DNA from: Perkinsus olseni
Taxonomy: Eukaryota; Perkinsozoa; Perkinsida; Perkinsidae
NCBI GenBank assembly: GCA_013115135.1
Contig: JABANP010000015.1
Span: 62,001-126,000, forward strand
Reading direction: 5' to 3'
Length of the DNA stretch: 64,000 nt
Position numbers and translations under genes: made by a program. The notes beneath the pieces are model-generated. The model was not told the origin of the DNA, made no database searches, and saw only the letters and a program-made list of their open reading frames with translations. Shown here piece by piece: positions 10,701 to 22,356 of this stretch; position 1 is the first letter of the stretch; each line of letters starts with the position of its first letter.

Positions 10701-13700
10701 ACTTGGCTCGGGAGTCCACGCGCAAAAGAGCGGCTTATTGCCAGCGGTCCGTCGAAGATGCTTCTCCAGCTCCCGCCATAATGGGAACCAAAGTTCTGAG
10801 CAAGTCACCGTAATCATCAGAACTCGACGACCATCGTTACGTTCGCACGGCCCTGCGCGCTCTAGCGGAATGGTCGTGCGACTAGAATCATCCGTCATAA
10901 TATTTCTACCGCCGCCAGTATGGAAGCTACCCCTCTCGGAATGTTACCACTTTGGAAGGTTTTAAAGTCTCTGTGATGTCTTTGTTGGGACATCTTGAGC
11001 AACACACCGTTTTCAGGGGCCATGATGGTTCTGCCGGTTGGTGGTGCGGATATGCCGGTGATCGTCAGCTTACTGAACTCCCTCTCTGGCCTGGCCACGT
11101 CAGCATCCGGATTCATGATGTCCAACTCTATGGTGATGTCCCCGGGGAAGCTATGTGAATATACCAACGATCTCTCAGTTGGTGATGACTGGTGCGTTGG
11201 TTACCAGCAGTGGAGCCCTGCTGAGCGATATGATGTGTAGGGGGATCAATCGCAGCCTCATCAGCGTCCTGCAAGGTAGGCTGGCCGACCCTCTCGACTG
11301 GTGGAATGCCCTCGTTCGGGCCTTTCGAGAGCGATTCCACTTCATCGTTCAGGAGGTTTTGGCGTGGAGGACGGCTCGCTGGTGGCTCCATCTGGCGGAG
11401 GTGTGGCCGGCGAGGTCCACACTATCGACTCAGCCGAGCTCGTTCGAAAACTGGCTGATGCCAAAAAAGTAAAACCTCTCCAGTGGACGTCGTCCAGGAG
11501 GACTCCACTGCAGCTGCTTCCGTGTTACCATCGGGGTGGTTTGGGAATTCTAGCGGTGCATCAGAGCCGTTGTTAGGTACTCATCGTCCCCGGGTATGGT
11601 ATGGCCGTGGCACGCTGTCAGCAGCAGGTCTCTGAGATCGCAAACCTCCTTCGCAACCGAAAGTACTTTTTCCTTGTGAAGCCTGTTGGTTCCCGCAGCG
11701 GACTTGTCGTTCCATCCCTCAGTGGGGCGGTGGTGGTCTTCGGCATCCATCCTGTGGCGGGCCGGCTGCCGGGCCATATGAATGTCCTTCTGGCGGAGGC
11801 CAATGTCCCATACGACATCGTACTCGAGATGGAGGAGGTGCGTCGCTCTCACCCGCTGCAGACGTCGCCACGTTCTCTAGTCGTCACCGCTGTGAGCTGT
11901 ACTCCGCGGTGTGGCAGGTGAATGCGGACATTGCCTCCTTCGACCTGTGTATCGTCCTTGGTGCGAACGACATAGTTAACCCCACCACAGGCAGCGACCC
12001 ATCGAGCCCGATATACGGCATGCCGGCCATTGAGGTGTGGAAGTGTCGAGAGTGTGTTGTCCTGAAGAGGAGCATGGCGACTGGGTGAGAGGCGGGTAGA
12101 CCTCGTGGCTGCTATCGAAAGCTGCTAGGTACTCTGGCGTGGAGAATCCGCTCTTCTTCCACGAGAACAGTCGAATGCTCTTCGGACATGCACGCGATGT
12201 GGTTGATAAGATTAGGAACGAGTTGGCAGACAAGTTGCCCAGCGAGAACGTTGTTGACCAAGGTGGCGCCACATGGGTGGTCGGGCTTCATACCCGTTGG
12301 CGCCGACCACACGGTGGTAGCGCAGAGCTCCCTCATCCTGGTTGTGAGAGTGGCCCTGGCACAAGGTGCTTCACTGTTTGCAGGCCCATCAGCAGTTCTG
12401 GGAGAGACCGGTAATTCGGCTGGCAAGGATGGGTCCAGTGAGGACGCCGAAGAAAGGGTCGAGTATCCGCCTGTAGGGGCGATGGTCGGCTTTGTCAACG
12501 AAAGCATATTCGACGATGCTGGTGATGCTTGCATGAGGCGGCCCGAGTCCCGGACTGCTCTTTCTCGCTTAGAAACCGCGGAGTTAGAACGACGGGTTGC
12601 TGTAACGCCCGTCGTCACGCGCAAGCTACGTATGCTGGGTTTTGACGTGGCCTTCGAGGAGGGCAGCGGCCAAGCGGCAAGCTTCTCGGACGAGGAGTAT
12701 GAGCTTATGGGCGCCACACGGTTGAAGACAGCGGTACTGAGGAGGGTTCCCCTTTCCGCCATCATTCGTCGTAAACTTCTAGTGGTTTAGGAAAGAACGC
12801 TCCGTGAGGGTCCGCGTAGAGTGTAGCAGCTCTCTGTTGTTGTACAGGAGGAGGTGTATGCTAAGGCGGACGTTGTGCTGCGAGTGGCCGCGCTGAGCAA
12901 CAAGGATGTGCGGCTCAGTCGTGATGGGAGGGACCTCGATGGCGTCACTCAGGTGGGCCGAGTGATAATGTGGATAGGGAAAAGCTCCGCTACCAGGTCA
13001 TAATATCAACATTCTCGGTGAACGATGAAGTCCTCGAGCTAGTCGAAGAACTGCGTGCCAAGAAGGTCACCGTGGTGAACATGGCAGCCGTACCGAGGAT
13101 AAGGTAAGTCCATATCCGTATGCTACCAGAGCAACCTGCGTGCAACCGAATCGGCCCTTATTGCCTCTCCTGGCGGCCTCTAATTCGCGAGAGCGTGGGC
13201 ACTGCTCAGTAAACTCGCGTTATGTCAGTCGGGCGCAGAAGTTAGATGTTCTCACCTCCATGGCCAACATAGCGGGATACAGGTGAGGGGCCAGCGCTGG
13301 AGGTCTCGTCGCATATCGGTTGTTGGTGTATCCAAACAACCCTTCGGCCTGATATTGTTGTCGTCTCAGGGCCGTGGTTGAAGCCTTTCACGTGCTGCCT
13401 CGGATCTCTCGGCCGTCTGTAACGGCGAGTGGCCATCTGCCAGCGGCGAGCGTGTTCGTCATTGGTATTGCCGGCATCATCGGGTGGCGGTGTCTGTATG
13501 GTCTTCTTGGCAGGCACGGGCGTGGCTGGCCTCTCGGCGGTGGCTACAGCACAGAGCCTAGGTGCGAGGGTATACGCTAGCGATGTTCGGGACACTACCA
13601 AGGAGCAGGTGGGCTTTATACGCCACTGCGAGGAAGGCCACCCCTACCTTCCGCTGGATGGGATCTCTGATCAGATAGAGTCCATGGGGGCCACTTTCGT

Positions 13701-15293
13701 CCGCATTGAGTGCCGAGAGACCTCTGGGGCGGGGGGCTCTGGAGGGTACGCAGCCGAGATCAGCTCGCCCGAGTTCAAGCGTGCACAGATGGAGACGTAT
13801 GCGGCCATGGTGAAGAAGGTGGGGAGGGGAGTCGTCCTTCGGCTTGCCCGTGATAGGAGGTACCTTCTAGGTAGACGTTGTGATCTGCACAGCCATGATC
13901 CCCAACCGGAGAGCACCAATGCTGGTTACGAAGGAGATGGTAAGGGGTCCCCTCACTGGTCGAGCTGCTTGGGACGTACTGCTAGAGAAGCAGCTGTACT
14001 CAGGTCCGAGCCATGGCTCCGCATAGCGTCATCGTTGATCTTGCAGCGACCGCGGGAGGCAACTGCGAGCTCACGGTAGTGACCAGGCGTCTTATTCTTT
14101 TTGTCGAAAATGTGCGTGGTGCCAGGTGCCGGGTCGAACGGTTGTTGACGCAGCTTCAAAAGTGACGATCGTGGGGCGGACGACGCTGACTTCGGATATG
14201 CCCCAGCAAAGCTCCACCATGCTGAGCCACAACCTCCTGGGCATGCTGCAGCTACTACGTGAAGGTGGGCTCCTATTACATCCCAGGCTCGTATTCGGTG
14301 TGGAACCGTGAAGGAGAGTATCGCACTGTTGGCCCTCTTCTCTGTGTTGAACACACGCTGGAGGCCCAGTGGGGGGCGCAGAGGGAGGAGGCGAGGAGTT
14401 GGAGCAGATACGTCGCCCGGAGAAGCTGCGGGGCCCGCTAACCTCATCTTCAACTTCGACGATGTTCTTGTGAGACAGAGTACTCTCACGAAGGACGGAG
14501 AGATGCTGTAAGCTGACAGCTGACGCCAGAGCGTGCCGGTGGGCCACGTTATTCCGTCGAGGTATCCGCCCCCACCGATGCCGCAGCCACCCCGCTCCCG
14601 TGCCGCCGTCCCTTCCAGTAGGAGTAGAGCTGCCTCCCATGCGGCTCGAGGACAGCAGCGCCCAGGCTGTGCTCGGTAGGGCACTGATCGAATACTGCAC
14701 TGATGGTGGAGCCGGTCGCCTTATCATCAGACTACTTGTGTGACCACGCTGAGGCAGTAGCGGTGGCCCTGGGCTTTACAGTGGTCTTGGCCCTCGGCAT
14801 CTCGGCTGATGTCAATAATGTGCGTCTAGTTGGAGACTTCGTGAGTATCCTGAGCACCCGAGAGAGTGGCCACTAGTGGAGGTGCTGCAGGTGCTGTCGC
14901 TATTAATTGGTCACTTCACTGTGGCCGCTGTAACCCCTGCTCTCCACACCCCCTTGATATCGGTTACCAATGCCATCAGCGGAGTCATTGCTACGGGTGG
15001 GATGCTCCAGATGAACGGACCATTCCCTAGTGGACAGGTGAGGCGTATCAGCAGGCCAGGCCTGTAGTACTGCCGGGGCGCGTGACGATTATGCTACCGA
15101 ATCGGGCGTGGAGATTTCTCCCCGTTGGCAGGTTATATCAGCCTTGGCGGCTATCTTCTTCAGCTTGGTGAACGTCTCTGGCGGCTTCGCTATCACACAT
15201 AGGATGTTACAAATGTTCAAGCCCGCTCAATCAAGAGCGATTGCCAATGGCCCGCCGCCCACCGCTGGTGCAGGAGAGGCCAGGCAGATGTGA
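7188..15293 (+). CDS. Proton-translocating NAD(P) transhydrogenase, beta-alpha fusion
   Basis: Moves hydride between NADH and NADP+ coupled to proton flow, in the inner mitochondrial membrane. Start ATG at 7188. The PntB-like half comes first: hydrophobic segments (7700-7960), [19 protein letters not shown] near 8035-8090, [28 protein letters not shown] near 8550, [18 protein letters not shown] near 11035-11090, [19 protein letters not shown] near 11595, [20 protein letters not shown] near 11740-11800, then GANDIVNP and GMPAIEVW near 11960-12045. The PntA-like half follows: [20 protein letters not shown] near 12590-12650, [20 protein letters not shown] near 13512-13570, [16 protein letters not shown] near 14028, then TM segments ([19 protein letters not shown], near 14900) and [15 protein letters not shown] near 15175-15220, ending in TGA at 15291-15293. 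One intron (8891-11016) is huge and contains tRNA genes. Exon borders in 7240-7600 are uncertain. Confidence 0.9.
9127..9200 (+). tRNA. tRNA-Ile (AAT anticodon)
   Basis: 74 nt folding into a full cloverleaf: acceptor GGTCGTT, D arm GCTC..GAGC, anticodon loop CTAATAA (AAT), T arm GCAGG TTCGAGC CCTGC, and a 3' stem ending CGACC with discriminator A. It lies in the sense direction inside a transhydrogenase intron. Identical in sequence to 10362-10435. Confidence 0.96.
9496..9568 (-). tRNA. tRNA-Ala (AGC anticodon)
   Basis: 73 nt read on the minus strand: acceptor GGGGGAC, D arm AGCTC..GAGC, anticodon stem GCTCGCT with loop containing AGC, T arm ACCGGGATCGATGCCCGG, 3' stem GTTCTCC and discriminator A. 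The acceptor stem has a G3.U70 wobble, the identity element of alanine tRNA, which supports the assignment. It lies antisense in the same intron as two tRNA-Ile genes. Confidence 0.94.
10362..10435 (+). tRNA. tRNA-Ile (AAT anticodon), second copy
   Basis: Base-for-base copy of the tRNA at 9127-9200, in the same orientation. It is followed directly by T-runs (TTTTC and ATTTTT at 10439-10453) suitable for RNA polymerase III termination. The 3' flank resembles that of the first copy over ~40 nt (GGGACA..TTTTGTGTA). Confidence 0.96.
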
Positions 15294-15582
15294 ATTAGGC
15301 GTATAGTGTCCTCCTCCGCCTTCTACCACTACTCCGCTACGTACCCACACGTTCCCCCCAACGTGTTTTCATTGCATATACTGACCATATGGTTGCTGTT
15401 TCACACACGAGTGTCTAAACTGATTTCAATCTCAAGCCAGCTTTCCCAATCGAGTCAAGTGCGCCATCAATGCAACCACTGGTTCGCCGGAGCTCTGTGC
15501 CTTACTCTGGCTCTGCCGTCCAAACTAGAGTGGCTTCTGAAGGAGATGGTTGTTCTCTCCTTCGTCAGCTGGTGCAGTTGTG

Positions 15583-18451
15583 ATGCCCCTTCATGATGAT
15601 GCTACTGCATCGCTCGAGACTGCCACACAGTGCATGGTGCGTACCATTTAGGCTTTTCACGCAGTCGGCGGCCCCACTGAAGTTCACGGTGAGAACGAAG
15701 CAAAGGTGAACGTTTCCGATTCGCTCGGCCCGTGACCAGTGAAGTGCTGGTCCGACTTGCAGATCACCTACGAAGTTCGAGTCTGCGTTTGTATCGGATG
15801 ATGAAGTGTCGAAGGCGTTGCGGAAGATACTGGCCTCCCAGGAGGAGAAGCCTGATCAATTTGTACGGTAAATTGTGTTTGCACTCAGCCTCGAGGATTC
15901 TTACGCAGCGTTTGTGGCAGCCTCCGAATGCGTAGAACCTCCGGACGCTCCGCTTCTTAGATAGCCTCTCTCGTCGACCACTATGAGAGTGGTTCACAGT
16001 GGACAAGCACACAGAGGGCCTGGGCGCACTTCTTTGCGACCAAACTCCGCTACCGGTAGGGCGGAGAGCACTTGCCCCTGTTTATCGTCCTCTACCGCGG
16101 ATGAGTATCCTCAGAACCTTCGGTGATGCCAACGACGATCAGGCGGGACTCGTTTTCACTCTGCTGAAGAAGCCAAATCCGTAAGGCAGAGCAAACTCGC
16201 CCTGTCGTGCGACAAGTGATCGTAGATCTATGCCGGACTTGGGCAACGACTCCAGCTTCAAGTCCCCCTTCAAGACTGATGAGGAGGCTAGGGCGGTGAT
16301 TCAGGATCTCTCCGAGGAAGAAGCTGCGAAAGCGGGATCCTTGGTGCGGAGGGGAGGACATGGGAGGTGTTCGCTGTCGATCGTCTATTCGCTTTACTGC
16401 TTGGTTCGACCAAGCATCAAACAATCTGTTGTCGACAGGCCGCTGTGTGTGGGCTGGGATGCTATTATCATGTACCCACTATGCTCCTGTCATCATTGTG
16501 CCACAGTACGCATGTGGGAGGTGATTGTGATAGGTGGTATCGCTGCGGCACCTGGTTGTCAATGAGCGTCCGTGGCCGCCGTACTTACGAGGATGGGGCC
16601 ACTACATAGCACACCAGTTGAAGACTGGACGGATGCTGTAAGATTCTGCCCACTCCTGAGGCCACTCGCCCTGCCTGCTCTCAGCCAGCCAAAGGTTCTG
16701 GAGGACCACTGGTGTCCGGATACCGCAGATGAGGATGACTTTCCCGAGAGCACTGGGCTGAGGAAGCCACCGCGAGGGGTGAAGGTGACGATCGATTCAA
16801 GAGAGGGGCTGTTGCTGGACGCACTCGGCCACTCAGGAAATGGCGCCGAAGCCGCCCAGGGGTGATCCGCACGAGCCGATGGTGTCGCAGGCGAGCATCT
16901 CCTGCGCAGATACGAGGTTTCCCGCCTGGACGTTGGCGATGTCGTTATCGAGGCGGTGGGTGACAGCTGTGAGAAACTCATCATCGAGAGGAAGACAGTT
17001 CGGGACCTCTTGTCATCGCACAGAGACGCTCGACTCCGCAACCAGCTGTCGGCGTTGTTAGAGGCTGTCGACTATCAGCGACACCGAGTGGTGGTGTTGC
17101 TAGAAGGCTCTGTTGATAGCACCTACAACACCGAGCTGGTCTACGGGTACATGGTCAGACTGCCGATACGCGACCGCTTGGTCCTCCTAAGGACTGAGTC
17201 CCTTCACGAGACCATCACTGTGCTCGATAAGATAGTGCAGAGCTTTAAGAAGCTGTGCGCTGGGCCGACAGAGTTCACGCCGGCGCGAGTGTCCTCCCAA
17301 GTCTTCAAGGCGCCGAAGACGGCGGACCGCGCCATGATCAACATGTTGATGGCAGTGAAGGGAGTGTCCATGCGCACCGCCTACCACACGGCCAAGCGCT
17401 TCCCGACCATGCAGCGGCTGGTGGCGGCGCTCGGGAAGCCGGGCGGGCTCGATAGTCTAGAGAGGTCGATGCGTTCCCGCATGGGCCGAGTGATCGCGCA
17501 GAGGGTGGCGGCATCCGTTATGGGCGAGGACTGGCGCCCTATACCGGGCCTTGGAGAGGAGTTCGCAGAGCGGCTGCGAGAGGCGGGAGTTCGTGGCGTC
17601 CAGCTCGACATCGTATTCAAGCGGGTGCGGTCCTTAGAAGGCCTCAAGGCGATGTTGCAAGAAACGCCCGACAAAATGAAGTTGCTGACTGCCGATTGGG
17701 GACTGGAGGAGAAGGCAGCAGTGAACGTTATCAGACTGGCATGTGGTGAAGGGTCTGCAGAATATCGAGCGTATCTGTTAGCGGAGGACTTTGGCAGAGA
17801 AGGTCAATGGTAAGTCGCTGAGGGGAGGCCCAGTCCTCGGCGGCCCTAGCGGCCATCATTCGGTCGTCCCCGCGCACGCGACCCACGATTCATTCAGGCA
17901 TCACGCGTGAGACAGCCTGTGCAGTGATCGGAAAGTGTTGTACTCGAGAAGAGCTGAAGACGGCATTGCCAGCCACTCCTTCAGAATTGGATGCCTGGTA
18001 TCAGCAGCTTGGTGAGGCATCTCTAGCCTTGAGAAGAACCTGTGAATCAGCACGCCAGGTCTGAGACGCCGGGCTTTCCACCGGCTCCTTCGTTACGTAC
18101 TCACCGATGACCCGCTCCATCCGATCACAGCGCGCATTGCTGTTGAAGAGCAACTCCTCGATAGAGGTGCGTTGACGGCAAGCTCGAAGGAGGTTGGCAT
18201 CGTGCCGTTGGAATCCTCAGTGTGGAAATCCGCTCTCATTGCTTGCAATGGGACACATCACTGGCCGTGAGTTTTGTGATTCGTAGCTCGCCAAGACAGG
18301 TATGGATACCAAGCTCGCGGTCATCGTGTCCAGCTTCTACCCCTCAATAGCGGAGCTGCAGCACGCACTGGGAGAGAACAAGTCGTTGCCGGCAGAGCTG
18401 AAGATGTCACCGAGCAACCAGGCGAAGCTGTTCTCTCTGTGCTCGGCGTGA
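15583..18451 (+). CDS. ERCC4-type (XPF/MUS81 family) structure-specific nuclease
   Basis: Nuclease that would cut branched or damaged DNA in the nucleus. N-terminal exons are short and poorly conserved; clear pieces are FESAFVSDDEVSKALRKIL (near 15775-15835) and DLGNDSSFKSPFKTDEEARA (near 16236). The catalytic domain reads VKVTIDSREGLLLDAL (near 16780), then RRYEVSRLDVGDVVIEAVGD, then IIERKTVRDLL near 16980-17015. This fits the family motif GD..ERKxxxD, with the acidic residues and ERK lysine present. After an intron-free stretch of about 900 nt come two helix-hairpin-helix-like segments (MLMAVKGVSMRTAYHTAKRF, 17345; PIPGLGEEFAERLREAG, 17540). Further exons run past 17880 (GITRETACAVIGKCC) and 18300 (MDTKLAVIVSSFYPSIAEL) to a TGA at 18449-18451. 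No helicase motif is visible. Which family branch it belongs to, and the exact start, are uncertain. Confidence 0.72.
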
Positions 18452-18943
18452 ACCACAGTTACTGGAAATATTGAATTGCATGGGATTGCTACTAGAACTG
18501 TTTCTTGAAGCACCTTCTCTTGCGCAGGATCATCCGCCCGTAGGATCGATCCGACGTTGCTTCAACTCCGTCCTCCAGGCTCGGGACCCGCCATGTGGGA
18601 GCAAGACATCGACGGTCTTCATCGTGATAATGGCCAAGAGGTACATTCTTGGGGGTACTGTATGCGACTGTGCCCCAGTTGCTATCTTGCTGGGCTGCCA
18701 AAATACTTCTATCGTTTGTTCTTGTTAGTCGTGCGATGGGCGACTCCACTTTTGAGTGTATGGGCCGGTCAGCATTGCCGTAAACAAGTCCGACCGTGAG
18801 CGCATGCCTACGATAAGAGTAATCGTCGAGAAACGACTTTCCATTGAGGCTCGTTGACTTTGGTTCCGTAATGAGGAGGTAGTTAGTGTTTGGCCAGTGG
18901 GCTGAGGCTGAACAGGAGTTTGTTGCGTCCGAGCCTACGATCA
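18452..18943. other. Spacer between nuclease and EF-hand genes
   Basis: 492 nt. A 150-codon minus-strand frame (18492-18944) is open but has no protein family character, and the plus strand is broken by stops in all frames. I see no RNA gene. Probably untranslated ends and a promoter. Confidence 0.4.
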
Positions 18944-20411
18944 ATGGAGCAGCTCCGTGACAGCGTCGTGGGAGGGGCAGGCCGGATGCTGGACGTGGAC
19001 GGCGATGGCGTGGTCACTCTACAGGAGGTGGAGGAGAGCGCCAACAAAGCCTACCGTCGGGTCTCGGCGGTCGTCGACACCACAAGGGACGTTGTCGATA
19101 GGAACAGGACAGTTCTCGGCGGTGTCCTTGGTCTCTTCCTCTTACGTTACGGCAAGTAAGTGATGGCCAGTGTTGCCGGCTACGGCTTGTTGTCTTCTTC
19201 CAGCCACTTTCCGTATACGTCGCTGCTCCTCCAATCAATTCGAGTTGAAGACCTCAAGCGAGATTTTGACGACATCGCGGAGGTCTATTCTGAGGTCACT
19301 ACCGCTCCTGCGTCGGCAAGTGATTGAATGATCTAGGTACGTGACGACATGCGCAACAGTCTGCCTGGAAACATCCCTCTCTTCTGTTACAAGAGAGATG
19401 GTGATGTTGCCTTGCCTGATATTGATGATCCGGATGTCGGGCGCTCTCCCACTGACGTTGGTAAGAGTTGCACGCTGGCAAGGTCACCCCGCGATCCCTG
19501 CGGAAGCGGCGTCAGTATCCTTGCTTCATGATGGGATCAAACTCCTCCTTTAGGTGTACTTGAAGTAGTCCTCCGTACCATGGATACCGAGAAGTTGAGC
19601 AGAGCATTTCGCAACATATACACGCAAGTAGGCCTCGACCACGAGTCGTCACTGTCGGCAACAGTCGGTTGTCTCCTCAGGTCTTGACTTGCCTGGCGAC
19701 AGCTCTTTCTCGTAATGCTGCTCGGTTTGGTCTCGGTATGAATACCGCGAGCACCATCGTGGGTGTGGTCAACCAATTCCTGTCCCCTCAGATCAAGCGT
19801 TTCGAGGAGTCTGAGACGGGTGGGTGTATCTCGATGAAAAGTTCCCGTTCACGACAGGAGGTCAGGTCGATCCTTGAGCTCGAACTCTCGCTTGGCGATC
19901 CGATTCACTACGAAGGGTGCCGTTGCGGCGATGGCCGTGTACATCGCGTACAAGATGGAGCGTAGCTTGGCCAACTGGGCCAATTGCTTGCTGGGAGCTC
20001 AACTGCTCACCAACTGTGGGCATGAGGTAGGCCTCCAACGTCTTCCCGTTCTCTCAGCTTCTGCGCTCCTATCAGAGCTAGTGATTGGGTTGATGTGAGT
20101 CTTTTCAGCTTTACTACCGCTACGTTGTCGGAACTGCGCCGCCGGCTGGATCGTCACGCAAACTGGCAACATCTGTAACGGTGATCGCCGCGCTGGGCTT
20201 CGGATATCAAATACGCTCCGGCCCACTGAGCGAAGACATGCCCTTCTGGTTACGTTGGCCTCTCATCATTCCGTCGGGTGAGTGGGGCGTCGATTGCCTC
20301 GACAAGGTAGCGCGGTTTTTGAGCTGCTTTCTTTCAGCCGTCGAGAATGTCCTGCAAGCTGTAGCCGTCGGTACCGAGCAGTACAAGTTGACAACCAGCC
20401 CTAGCCCCTGA
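18944..20411 (+). CDS. EF-hand-containing membrane-associated protein, hypothetical
   Basis: Start ATG at 18944 (MEQLRDSVVGGAGRML). Directly after comes one canonical calcium-binding loop, DVDGDGVVTLQEVEE (near 18986-19030), with acidic residues at loop positions 1, 3, 5 and 12. A hydrophobic stretch follows (TVLGGVLGLFLLRYG, near 19115). Later exons give SIRVEDLKRDFDDIAEVYSE (near 19235), RDDMRNSLPGNIPLFCYKRD (19345), MDTEKLSRAFRNIYTQVGL (19580), RFGLGMNTASTIVGVVNQFL (19720), then GAVAAMAVYIAYKMERSLAN (19918) and ALGFGYQI (20185). It ends SAVENVLQAVAVGTEQYK.. with TGA near 20411. Several amphipathic or hydrophobic segments suggest membrane association. I do not recognise the family; calcium-regulated function is an inference from a single EF-hand loop. 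Confidence 0.6.
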
Positions 20412-20556
20412 GATCCTTCCGCGAAGCGTCCCGTTTATCCTAGTTCTGCAATAATGGGTCGAATGGTGACAGTGATGATGCCTTATTAGTTTCTCTAACG
20501 TCCGTGTCTTGAGTTGTTGACCTGACTCCGGCTCGAACTGTACCTTCAGACATGCA

Positions 20557-21634
20557 TGCTTCCTGAGACAACGTCGTGTAGCAACTGTTTGATTTCTAAA
20601 GACTTGTTTGTCCGGTTATTAACAGCGGACTCGCCCTCACCAATGTTCATGCGAGCTCGGAAGCTATTGACCGGAGCGGGTGCGTACTTCTACGAGTGGC
20701 CACAGGCGAATGACAGAAGTGGCTGTGTTGCGTTGCTTGTAGACCCATATATCTACAAGACTTCACCCGCGACGTTTCGGAACCCCAGTTGTATCCTGTG
20801 GTGGCGCCACAGTGAGACAACTTGTTACGAGAGACTGTCGGGCACATGGCGGACTGTGGCATAAAGATCATCATTAACACCTTCACAAAGTGATCATGGA
20901 TAGTCATCATTTGTTAGTCTTGAAGGAATTGTAAGGGCGTGAGATATCGGCGCTCCTGTCACAAGCTGCCAAATGCATAGGTCATGGTCAACTTGTCATT
21001 TAATTCGGTCGAAGTACACCCCTCCCTGTGTAGCTAAGACGACTGGTGGTGGGGGTTTCGTCCATCTCGTAGAGCCCACGCAAGTAGTAGGAATGGACAG
21101 AACAGTACCGCGGCCATATTGCCAAGGAGACTTTGATTGGGCGATAGTTCCACCGGGGAAGTTGTACCCCTATATCCAGCGCCGGATTAATGGCAGGCGC
21201 CTGATCATACGCGAACATTAGCAAGCTGCCCCTCGAGGAAAGCTATTCGCACGTTGGCCATTCGGTAGTCTCGATGACTCCGTCTGCTTCGCCACTCACG
21301 AGGTCAGAACCCGAATCTGAGTGGAAAGGGGCCAATGGGCCTATCGGGCTGACAACTTCGTTGTGGCGAGAATGCACAACTCAAAGGTTTCCGATCCTTC
21401 CAGCGTGTGGCTCTCCGCATGCTTAACGACTTCCTCGACAACAAGCTACCTAGTCACGGTCAGAGTCCACCTGAACATATCAGTCTTGAAGCCCAGGAGC
21501 AGTACGTCTTCGTGCGTCCACTCGATTCAGCTGGGTCGGAGAGATTATGTGATTTTGTTTTCACGCGAGATTCTTGCGTTACTCCGAGTCACTTGACGTT
21601 CACATTGGCGCAGAGCAATTGTGATGTGCCGTGA
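20557..21634 (+). CDS. Hypothetical protein, weakly supported
   Basis: Protein-like fragments lie on the plus strand. One runs near 20640-20820 (MFMRARKLLTGAGAYFYEWP, then LLVDPYIYKTSPATF). One lies near 21010-21220 (FDWAIVPPGKLYPYIQRRIN). One runs near 21400-21634 (RVALRMLNDFLDNKLPSHGQ, then QEQYVFVRPL and LCDFVFTRD). Possible GT..AG introns separate them, but I could not assemble one continuous reading frame. Overall base composition here is less coding-like than in neighbouring genes. It could be a degenerate or lineage-specific gene. Confidence 0.25.
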
Positions 21635-22356
21635 GAATACCCTCTCCATTATCGATACAGCGGTTCCGCCTACAACGGGACTTCGAATGCATAGGCTTTA
21701 TTGGCTGCCTTCAGCAGATCAGTCAGCGACTGTGATGCCACTGTTGACCCGACCCTGTGACAGCGGAGCAGACTCCGGCATACATACACATGAAGATACA
21801 GATACGTGCGTAGGGAGTCGGAATCAACCGCTAAAAAAATAGAACTGGGTGGCACAGGGACAGAAGTGATGGAATGTGTTATGGTGCATCACGATCTCGA
21901 GCTAAGATGACGAATAACGACCAGTTACGCCCATTCATGATCAAGTGACATGATGTAACTGTGAGGTACTCTACAGGCTATAATCTATCCTAGAAGGTTG
22001 TTGTGAGCTACACAGCAGCTACAGCATGTGGCCTACGGGTATCGACACCTCTGGGTTCCACCTGTATTAACGACAGGAACGCAAAACATGAGTTGAATCA
22101 TTCACAACGTAATCATGATGGCATAGGCCTTCATAAGCAACCGTTCGCTATAACGAACTTGGGCCTCAATTATATCGTCAATGCTTCACCGTACATGGTT
22201 CCGAGGCATCACGATGGACCAGAGATACTAAAACCTGCAACGTCTTCGATGGCGCGACTCAGCGAGCGACACTTCATAGCGATTGCGTCCCAAGAGATGC
22301 GACCCGGCGATGGCTCTGACACGCCGCCATGAGTCAGGCGTCGCAGAGCCGCTAGG
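21635..22356. other. Gene-poor stretch
   Basis: About 720 nt. A 109-codon plus-strand frame near 22003-22332 has no recognisable features and starts outside a good context. No RNA gene or repeat was seen. Confidence 0.4.

Larger units (their letters stand above)
8891..11016 (+). other. 2.1-kb intron of the transhydrogenase gene hosting tRNA genes
   Basis: The exon ending GCC ACG ATA G at 8890 is followed by a GTAGGT donor. The next recognisable exon begins after TTTTCAG at 11016. Joining them restores the frame as TASATIG then [13 protein letters not shown], the expected PntB context. All other introns recognised in this gene are far shorter. Between the borders I find three tRNA genes and no frame with protein-like character. 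Confidence 0.8.

Noticed and set aside
12112..12765. 217-codon minus-strand frame
   Set aside because: It is the antisense shadow of a transhydrogenase exon with clear PntA-type sequence on the plus strand.
13953..14684. 243-codon minus-strand frame
   Set aside because: Shadow of plus-strand transhydrogenase exons ([14 protein letters not shown] and neighbours) with no family character of its own.
18492..18944. 150-codon minus-strand frame
   Set aside because: Open but with no domain, signal or repeat. It lies between two plus-strand genes and I could not support it as coding.
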